6,936 bases of DNA from VGEM01 sp033764265. GTDB taxonomy: Bacteria > Pseudomonadota > Alphaproteobacteria > Rhodospirillales > Rhodospirillaceae. Made by a program: the position numbers and the translations under genes. Where the stretch lies: the NCBI GenBank assembly GCA_033764265.1, contig JANRJB010000373.1, forward strand, positions 1 through 6,936. The letters run 5' to 3'. Below, one piece after another: positions 1-4,699 of this stretch; positions within the stretch are counted from its first letter, which is position 1, and every line of letters starts with the position of its first letter. The notes beneath the pieces were generated by a model. The model did no database searches, was not told the origin of the DNA, and saw nothing but the letters and a program-made list of their open reading frames with translations.

Positions 1-11
1 GAAACCGAGAA

Positions 12-127
12 GCGAATGTCAAATCCAAAGCTCCACTCGAATCATATATTTCTAGTGGTCCTTTGAGTCCAACATTCGCAGGATTGCGCCCTGAACCGGG
101 ATGCGAATGTTGGAATCGGACCACTAG
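12..127. repeat. Nest of three related ~28-nt palindromic repeat arms
   Basis: Three copies of one arm alternate in orientation: 12-40 (plus, divergent), 80-51 (minus) and 103-127 (plus). Each begins GCGAATGT and ends in CCACT or CCACTAG. The first and second arms match at about 21 of 29 aligned positions and enclose an AT-rich loop at 41-50. The second and third arms share a perfect 13-nt block (68-80 with 102-114) and a perfect outer 9-nt block CTAGTGGTC/GACCACTAG (52-60 with 119-127), around a 21-nt loop. Two alternative hairpins can therefore form around the shared middle arm. Positions 1-60 are about 42% GC, well below the genes. No transposase and no T-run are visible. This looks like a dispersed palindromic element of the REP or MITE kind; a role as transcription terminator for the gene ending here is possible but inferred. 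Confidence 0.75.
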
Positions 128-1047
128 CGGAGCGCCGCGACGAAATCGGCGTCGCCGCCGTCGAGCCGGAGGGTGCGTTCCAGCGACACGTAGTGGAAGC
201 GCTGCGCGGTCTGCCCGGCGTGAACCGAAACGCCGAGCGTATAGGTGCGGCCGGGCGCGAACGACAGGCGGCCGGCGCCGGCATCAAGCGGCCGGCTGAA
301 CGTGACCACCCAACCGCCGCCGTCCTTTTCCACCGTCGCGGTCACCGCAGGCGCTGTGTTTTCCCGCCGCTGGTCGAGAATCTCGCCGTCGACCGCGGTG
401 ACGGACCCATCAAGCGCGATCCGCGCCTGCCAGTATTCGAGCGCACCGCCGTCGGCGCGGATCGCCGCCAGTTCGGCCTCGGGTTTGATCTCCGCGCCGC
501 CGGTCCGCGACATCTTCACGCGCGAACGGGCCAGGTACTTGGTGGTGTCGGCCGATGCGGCGCTGGGCATGCGCGCCAGGTTGTCGTGGCAGGCGGCCCA
601 GCAGCCGCCGCGGACGAAATCGGGCGCCTTGGCGTCGCCGAACATCACCGCCACCTTGGCGGCGTAAGCGGGCTCCTGCCCGGCGTTGGGTTGAGGGCCG
701 GGGTCGAACGCGATGCGCACGTAGAGGCGTGCGTCGTCGCGCGCGGCCTTGACGGTGGCGACAATGGCGCCCGGCTTGCCGGCGATCGGCGTGGGTTCGG
801 CCGTTGCGTCGGCCACCAGAAGCGCGCCGGAGGCAGCCTCCTCGCCCTGGTGGCACTGACGGCAATCCTTGCCTTCGCGAAACTTGCCCGCGCCGCTGTG
901 GTCGGCCTGGGTCAACAACAGTTCCCACGACATTTGCGCGGGATAGAACAGCGCCACGTCGCGGCCTTCGACACCCGACCAATCGACCGCCGACGCCGTC
1001 GTGACCCATCCGAAGGCAACCGCGACGACCATGGCGGTCGAGCGCAT
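124..1047 (-). CDS. Secreted haem-binding protein, ethylbenzene dehydrogenase gamma/cytochrome c-552 type, with a CXXCH site
   Basis: Predicted periplasmic redox protein of 307 aa. The start at 1047 is chosen because GGAGG (1061-1057) sits 9 nt upstream; an in-frame ATG at 1068 lacks this. Residues 1-20 form a signal peptide ending in ASA. A haem c site C62-R-Q-C65-H66 follows. Residues about 85-300 resemble the EB_dh haem-binding fold, including the cluster G-C149-W-A-A-C153-H154 with M160-P161 after it, and ending in a beta-rich segment (FHYVSLERTLRL). In related enzymes this domain carries haem and passes electrons for a molybdoenzyme, but no molybdoenzyme gene is in view. It is divergent from a cytochrome b561 gene, and an ECF-type promoter lies about 75 nt upstream. 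Its TAG stop lies inside the palindromic repeat at its 3' end. The family is fairly sure; the physiological partner is not known. Confidence 0.82.
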   Translation of the reverse strand: MRSTAMVVAVAFGWVTTASAVDWSGVEGRDVALFYPAQMSWELLLTQADHSGAGKFREGKDCRQCHQGEEAASGALLVADATAEPTPIAGKPGAIVATVKAARDDARLYVRIAFDPGPQPNAGQEPAYAAKVAVMFGDAKAPDFVRGGCWAACHDNLARMPSAASADTTKYLARSRVKMSRTGGAEIKPEAELAAIRADGGALEYWQARIALDGSVTAVDGEILDQRRENTAPAVTATVEKDGGGWVVTFSRPLDAGAGRLSFAPGRTYTLGVSVHAGQTAQRFHYVSLERTLRLDGGDADFVAALR

Positions 1048-1056
1048 CGTGCAAGG

Positions 1057-1061
1057 CCTCC
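1057..1061 (-). promoter_or_regulatory. Shine-Dalgarno site deciding the haem-protein start
   Basis: Read on the minus strand, GGAGG lies 9 nt before the ATG at 1047. It falls inside the longer reading frame that begins at 1068, so it argues for the shorter protein. The shorter form also gives a cleaner signal peptide. Confidence 0.7.
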
Positions 1062-1128
1062 GGCGCATGGGTGTCTACTCCCGGGCTGGACGAACGCCGG
1101 ACAGGTGACCGGCGCGGCCCCCTGACAG

Positions 1129-1154
1129 GACGACCTCAACGCCCGATTATTCCC
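1129..1154 (-). promoter_or_regulatory. ECF-type promoter for the haem-protein gene
   Basis: On the minus strand, GGGAATAA (-35, from 1154) is followed by CGTC (-10, 1132-1129). The gap between GGAAT and CGTC is 16 nt. This fits the general ECF sigma pattern of GGAA-type -35 and CGTC/CGTT -10. It shares the full GGGAATAA with the copy before the sigma gene. Predicted transcription starts near 1122, leaving a leader of about 75 nt. Assignment to the ECF sigma encoded here is inferred from motif sharing. Confidence 0.55.
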
Positions 1155-1193
1155 TGAACGGACGGAAAACGCATCGCTTTTTGCGCCCTGTCA

Positions 1194-1220
1194 CGGAATG
1201 ATGATGTCTGCGACAGCGTC
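1194..1220 (+). promoter_or_regulatory. ECF-type promoter for cytochrome b561
   Basis: GGAAT (1195-1199) and CGTC (1217-1220) are separated by 17 nt. The -35 lacks the leading G and trailing AA of the other two copies (CGGAATGA), so this is the weakest of the three. Transcription would start near 1227, giving a leader of only about 9 nt with just an AGG as possible ribosome site. The copy on the opposite strand at 1154-1129 makes this a bidirectional control region. Confidence 0.42.
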
Positions 1221-1235
1221 CATGACAGGCCGCTC

Positions 1236-1811
1236 ATGACAGATTCGCAGACCGCATCGACACCTTTGCCGGCCGGGCGCTACACCGCCACGGCCATCGC
1301 GCTGCATTGGGCGATCGCAACGGCGGCGCTGATCGCGGTCGGTCTGGCGCTGACGGTGGAGCGGCTGGACTTGGGCGACACCAAGGACGCCCTGTTGGAG
1401 CTGCACAAGTCGGTCGGGTCGCTGATCTGGGTGCTGATGGTCGCGCGCCTCGGCTGGCGGTTGGGCCACCCGCCGCCCGCGCCGGTCGTCCAGCCGGCGT
1501 GGCAGCGCCTTGCCGCCAAGGCCGTGCACGCGACGCTATACGTTCTGCTGTTGGCGATGCCGGTGACCGGCTATGTGTCGGTAGCCGCGCGCGGACGGAC
1601 GACCACCGTGTTCGGGCTGTTCGACCTGCCGCGCTGGGTGCCGCTCGACCGCGGGTTGGCGCGCACCGCCGAGAACGTCCACGACCTTGGCCAGTATGCG
1701 CTGTACGGGCTGGTGGCGCTGCACGTTGGCGCCGGACTTTATCATCACTTCGTCGCCCGTGACCGGGTATTGGAGCGGATGTGGCCGTTCGGCCGCGGAC
1801 GCGGGGAATAA
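1236..1811 (+). CDS. Cytochrome b561 (CybB/YceJ-type), membrane quinol:acceptor electron carrier
   Basis: A 191-aa integral membrane di-haem b protein. Members of this family take electrons from membrane quinol and pass them to a periplasmic acceptor, or to oxygen or superoxide. Four hydrophobic helices are visible at about 17-40, 52-76, 95-116 and 147-173. Candidate haem-ligand histidines sit in them: H24 (ALHW), H57 (ELHKSVG), H98 (AVHATLY), H149 (NVHDLGQ) and H163 (ALHVGAG). The GHPPP segment after helix 2 and the MPVTGY segment at the end of helix 3 are typical. Length is normal for the family. The nearby ATGs upstream (1198, 1201, 1204, 1222) are out of frame, so 1236 is the start, though its ribosome site is poor. 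Its stop codon TAA overlaps the -35 of the next promoter. The divergent haem protein is a plausible electron partner, which is inference. Confidence 0.92.
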   Translation: MTDSQTASTPLPAGRYTATAIALHWAIATAALIAVGLALTVERLDLGDTKDALLELHKSVGSLIWVLMVARLGWRLGHPPPAPVVQPAWQRLAAKAVHATLYVLLLAMPVTGYVSVAARGRTTTVFGLFDLPRWVPLDRGLARTAENVHDLGQYALYGLVALHVGAGLYHHFVARDRVLERMWPFGRGRGE

Positions 1812-1830
1812 ATCCGCCGGAACCGGCGTC
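1804..1830 (+). promoter_or_regulatory. ECF-type promoter for the sigma/anti-sigma operon (likely autoregulatory)
   Basis: GGGAATAA (1804-1811) and CGTC (1827-1830) form an ECF-type promoter, with 17 nt between GGAAT and CGTC. The -35 includes the TAA stop of cytochrome b561. The spacer carries a perfect dyad, CGCCGG-AA-CCGGCG (1815-1828), which runs into the -10. Transcription would start near 1837, leaving a leader of about 130 nt before the sigma start. Control of this operon by its own sigma is inferred from the motif. Confidence 0.55.
1815..1828. repeat. Perfect 14-bp dyad inside the sigma promoter spacer
   Basis: CGCCGG-AA-CCGGCG lies between the -35 and -10 and overlaps the first two bases of the -10. 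It has 6-bp arms and a 2-nt centre. It could be an operator for a dimeric repressor, or simply a GC-rich coincidence. The 2-nt centre cannot form a stable hairpin loop without opening the inner pairs, and no T-run follows, so a terminator is less likely. Confidence 0.35.
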
Positions 1831-1903
1831 CTGGATGGCGGATCGGAGCTCGTTCGTCGACTCGGACCGGCGCTGGTCGAAACAGGTGTGTGAACGCGGG
1901 CGA

Positions 1904-1972
1904 ATGGCGAAGCCGAACCCAGGACACGCGGGCGCCCTCGCCGTTTGGGCCGCGCCGGACGCCGGACCGTGA
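1904..1972 (+). other. Possible 22-codon leader ORF overlapping the sigma start
   Basis: The only stretch between cytochrome b561 and the sigma gene that is not promoter is a leader of about 130 nt. It holds ATG (1904) running 22 codons to TGA (1970-1972), which overlaps the sigma GTG start as GTGA. The same frame is open further upstream from an ATG at 1835, close to the predicted transcription start. No strong ribosome site precedes either ATG. The overlap may couple translation of the two, but an open frame this short in GC-rich DNA can arise by chance. The peptide (MAKPNPGHAGALAVW...) resembles nothing I recognise. Confidence 0.2.
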
Positions 1973-2478
1973 CCGCCGGCGGTGCAGACGCCTTCGCCGA
2001 AGCCCTGACGGCGCAGTTGCCGGCGTTGCGGCGCTATGCCGCGGCGCTGGCCGGACGCGGCGGCGGCGCCGACGACCTGGTCCAGGATTGCCTGGCGCGG
2101 GCGCTGGCGCAGGCCGGCAAGCTGCAGGATTTGGAGCGGATCGGGGCATGGCTGCGCTCGATCCTGCACAACCTGTATATCGACGAACTGCGCCGCAAGC
2201 GCAGGCAAGGAACGGCCGTGGACGTGAACAATGTCGACAACACGCTCGAGATGATCACGCCGCCGCGCAACCACGCGGCAATGATCGATCTGGAGCGGGC
2301 CCTGTCCTCGCTCAGCATCGAGCATCGGCAGATCGTGCTTCTGGTCGGCTTGGAGGGGCTCAACTACCGGCAGGTTGCCGATGAACTCGGCATTCCCATC
2401 GGCACGGTGATGTCGCGCCTGGCGCGCGCGCGCGAACGGCTGCGCGCGGCCATGCAGGACGGCGAGCCGACGCCATGA
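1969..2478 (+). CDS. ECF RNA polymerase sigma factor (sigma-70 family, RpoE-like)
   Basis: A 169-aa alternative sigma factor that would direct RNA polymerase to stress promoters. Region 2 spans about residues 13-80, with ADDLVQDCLARAL (34-46) and AWLRSILHNLYIDELRR (60-76). Region 4 spans about 109-160, with the helix-turn-helix YRQVADELGIPIGTVMSRL (133-151) and RARERL. The linker between them is short and there is no extra C-terminal domain, as usual for ECF factors. The start is uncertain: GTG 1969 gives a normal ECF N-terminus (TAGGADAFAEALTAQLPALRRYA); TTG 1945, 8 codons earlier, adds an Arg-rich lead and has no ribosome site. Its stop overlaps the anti-sigma start as ATGA, indicating coupled translation. 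An ECF-type promoter lies upstream. The protein family is certain; the exact ECF subgroup and inducing signal are not. Confidence 0.95.
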   Translation: MTAGGADAFAEALTAQLPALRRYAAALAGRGGGADDLVQDCLARALAQAGKLQDLERIGAWLRSILHNLYIDELRRKRRQGTAVDVNNVDNTLEMITPPRNHAAMIDLERALSSLSIEHRQIVLLVGLEGLNYRQVADELGIPIGTVMSRLARARERLRAAMQDGEPTP

Positions 2479-3221
2479 CGCAGCGCCCGCACATTTCGGA
2501 GGAAGACCTGCACGCCTTCATCGACGGCGAGCTCGACCGCGTGCGCGCCACCGAGATCGGCATGCTGGCGCAGATCGACGCCGAGCTGGCCGGCCGGATC
2601 GCGGCGTTCCGCGCCGACATCGACGCCATCAACCGCGTCTACGGCCCGCTGATCGACCAGCCGGTGCCGCCGGCGTGGCCTGCGGCGATCCGGCGCGGCA
2701 GGTCGTGGACGGCACGCCCGGGCGCCCGTCGCGGCGCGCTAGCCATGGCCGCGGGGTTGGCCGCGGTCGTGGTCGGCACCACCGTCATGCGCTGGACCGG
2801 GGACGGCGACGATCCGCTGATCGCCGATGCGCTCGCCGCCCGCGACCGGCCGCCGACGCCCGTGCCCGGCGGCGCGGACGCGCTGGCCGCGGCGGCGGAG
2901 CAGGCTGTGCGCCAGGCGCTCGGCGACGCGGTGCGCCCGCCGGCGATGGATGCCCTGGGGTTCGCGCTGGCGGGATTCGACGCCGGCGACGGCGTCGGGC
3001 CGCGCCTCGTCCGGCTCGACTACCGCGACGCGCGGGGACGACTGTTCACCGTCGTGCTGCGCGCCTCGACCGGAGTCGAGCGCTTCGAAATGATCCGCCG
3101 CGGCGCGACGCGGATTTGCGTGTGGCAGGACGACGTGCTGGGCGCGGTGATGCTGGCCGATGTGTCGGCCGGCGAAATGCTGCGGCTGGCCAGCCTCGCC
3201 TACAACGGCCTGCATGCGTAA
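2475..3221 (+). CDS. Membrane-spanning anti-sigma factor
   Basis: A 248-aa protein expected to bind the preceding ECF sigma in the cytoplasm and release it on an envelope signal. The N-terminus has the anti-sigma signature ISEEDLHAFIDGELD (7-21), then a helical segment to about residue 60. One membrane helix lies at about 88-106 (LAMAAGLAAVVVG). A Pro/Ala-rich linker at 124-145 leads to a periplasmic domain (about 150-248). This ends in a segment like those of RsiW-type/COG5662 anti-sigmas: ATRICVWQDD (211-220), then VMLADVSAGEMLRLAS. No HXXXCXXC zinc motif is present; the single cysteine is C215, on the periplasmic side. The 4-nt overlap with the sigma gene supports the pairing. The assignment rests on the N-terminal signature, topology and position; the mode of signal sensing is unknown. 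Confidence 0.87.
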   Translation: MTQRPHISEEDLHAFIDGELDRVRATEIGMLAQIDAELAGRIAAFRADIDAINRVYGPLIDQPVPPAWPAAIRRGRSWTARPGARRGALAMAAGLAAVVVGTTVMRWTGDGDDPLIADALAARDRPPTPVPGGADALAAAAEQAVRQALGDAVRPPAMDALGFALAGFDAGDGVGPRLVRLDYRDARGRLFTVVLRASTGVERFEMIRRGATRICVWQDDVLGAVMLADVSAGEMLRLASLAYNGLHA

Positions 3222-3233
3222 GGTCGCGGCCGA

Positions 3234-4640
3234 TCAGCGCGCGGATTGCGTCACCAGCGATTGCGGCGACAAGTCGGACTCCGGATGCGGCGGCGTGACC
3301 ACGTAATGCGGCGCACCCTCGGCGAAGGCAAACCCGAATACATAGCCGCCAAGCACCATGTCGTAGACGAACTGGCTGCCGATCACCACCGCCGGCACGT
3401 CGGGCATCAGGTACATGGTGGCGTGGCTGAACTTCCACAAATTGCCGTCCTCGTCCCAACTGTCGGCGTACACCGCCATCCACGTGTCTTCGTCGATGTA
3501 GAATCGCCGGCGCGGCGCGACGTGGCTCTTGCCCGCCGCCAGCCGGGCCTCGACCACCCAGACGCGATGCCGCTCGTAGCGCAGCGCGGCGGGGTCGGCA
3601 TGGCGGGGCCCGAGCAGCGCGCGATGCGCACGCAGGTACAGGGCGTTGTTGTTGTACGGCACGATCATCTCGGCCTTGCCGAGCAGCTCGAAGTCGTAAC
3701 GGTCGGGCCCGCCGAAGAAGATGTAATACTCGTCGAGCGTCTGATAGCCCGAGGCGTCGGGGTCGGGCGTGTCGTACGACAGCGACGGGCCGCGGCGGAC
3801 ACGGCGTTCGCCCGGCAGGTAGCGCCAGGCCGCGAACTTGGTGCGCGCGATATCGAGCGGCTGCCAGGCCAGGTAGCCTTCGCCGAACCTGGCCGGCGGC
3901 GCGGTGGCGATGCGGCGCGTCTTGAAATAGTAGGGCCCCACCGTGTCGGGCGTTATGCCGGGCGCGTAGTAGGGAAAGTCGGCGGTCTCGACATACGACG
4001 AGGTCAAGTCCACGTCGCCCGCGGCGGACACCACGTACGTGCTCAGCCGGGTTTCGCGCGCTGTGCCCCAATAGGCCAGCAGGTGATTCCACATCACCTC
4101 GAGGCCCGAGTTCGGCCGCGGAAACGGGATGCCGCCGGCCGCGTTCGCCACACCGTACGCCAGGCCCGCCGGCACCGGCTTCGCCCGCACGGCATTGAGC
4201 CGGATGTTGCGGGCCACTTCGTCCGGCACTGCCGCCGTGCGATGGGTGGGGTAGACATTCATCCGGTAGCCCGGGAATCTGGCGAGCAGCGCCTTGGCGC
4301 CCTCGGGCAGCTGATCGGCGAACTGGCCGACGTTGGCCGCGGTGATGGCGAACAGCGGCGCCTCGCCCGTGAACGGGTCGGGCCGCGGTTCGCCGGGGCG
4401 CCAGTCCGCGTCGACGGTCGTGAAGCCGCCCGACCACGCCGGAATCGACCCGTCGGCATTGCCGGCCCGCTCGGCGCCGACCGGCGTAAGGTGCCCGGGC
4501 CAGTCGCCGTCGCCATCGGCCATGGTCGTCGGCGCGCGCGCGACCGACACAGCCGCAGCGGCCCACGCGAGCGCCTGAACGCCGCACGTGCGGCGCGTGC
4601 AACCTTTTTCTCGCGCGTTTCGGCGTGCCTGCATGCCCAT
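3234..4640 (-). CDS. DUF1329 family periplasmic/outer-membrane-associated protein
   Basis: A 468-aa exported protein of the DUF1329 family, whose members have a LolA/LolB-like lipid-handling fold and usually accompany DUF1302 proteins and RND exporters. Residues 1-41 are a basic then hydrophobic export signal (ALAWAAAAVSVA). Mature hallmarks are LTPVGAERAGNADGSIPAW (51-69), the P-Y-R-M-N-V-Y-PTHRTA region (about 123-135), YDFELLGKAEMIVPYNN (315-331), RYERHRVWVVEA (353-364) and RFYIDEDTW (380-388), then DEDGNLWKF. Length is normal. The start is taken as ATG 4640 or the ATG two codons later at 4634. The frame stays open to 4811, but that extension is Arg-rich, unlike an export signal, and would overlap the divergent gene. 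It converges with the anti-sigma gene with 12 nt between stops. The substrate is unknown. Confidence 0.9.
   Translation of the reverse strand: MGMQARRNAREKGCTRRTCGVQALAWAAAAVSVARAPTTMADGDGDWPGHLTPVGAERAGNADGSIPAWSGGFTTVDADWRPGEPRPDPFTGEAPLFAITAANVGQFADQLPEGAKALLARFPGYRMNVYPTHRTAAVPDEVARNIRLNAVRAKPVPAGLAYGVANAAGGIPFPRPNSGLEVMWNHLLAYWGTARETRLSTYVVSAAGDVDLTSSYVETADFPYYAPGITPDTVGPYYFKTRRIATAPPARFGEGYLAWQPLDIARTKFAAWRYLPGERRVRRGPSLSYDTPDPDASGYQTLDEYYIFFGGPDRYDFELLGKAEMIVPYNNNALYLRAHRALLGPRHADPAALRYERHRVWVVEARLAAGKSHVAPRRRFYIDEDTWMAVYADSWDEDGNLWKFSHATMYLMPDVPAVVIGSQFVYDMVLGGYVFGFAFAEGAPHYVVTPPHPESDLSPQSLVTQSAR
4580..4595. repeat. 16-bp perfect palindrome around CACGTG
   Basis: The block centred on GCACGTGC reads identically on both strands over 16 bp. 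It lies in the signal-peptide part of the DUF1329 gene, about 45-60 bp inside its start and just beyond the divergent DUF1302 start region. It could be an operator for the pair. At this GC content a single palindrome of this size in 7 kb is not strongly unexpected, so support is weak. Confidence 0.2.
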
Positions 4641-4699
4641 GACCGTCGCCCACCGGCATGATACGTTCGGCTCGCCGCCAAAACCATACGGCCTTGCGC

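Noticed and set aside
12..127. CRISPR-like repetition at the left edge
   Set aside because: The three arms alternate in orientation and are unequal in length and identity, with no regular spacers. This is a palindromic element, not a CRISPR array.
112..140. GGAAT at 112-116 as a fourth ECF promoter
   Set aside because: No CGTC or CGTT follows at 16-17 nt, and the site is part of the palindromic repeat.
193..1125. 310-codon plus-strand frame opposite the haem protein
   Set aside because: It is antisense to a gene with signal peptide, haem site and strong ribosome site. It has no domain of its own.
1221..1242. Direct repeat CATGACAG at 1221-1228 and 1235-1242 around the b561 start
   Set aside because: It is only 8 bp and two copies, one of them containing the start codon. 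It is too short to separate from chance.
4658..4663. Minus-strand TATCAT as a -10 box for the DUF1329 gene
   Set aside because: No matching -35 is present at 16-18 nt spacing (TGGTTT is the best there), so it is not reported as a promoter.
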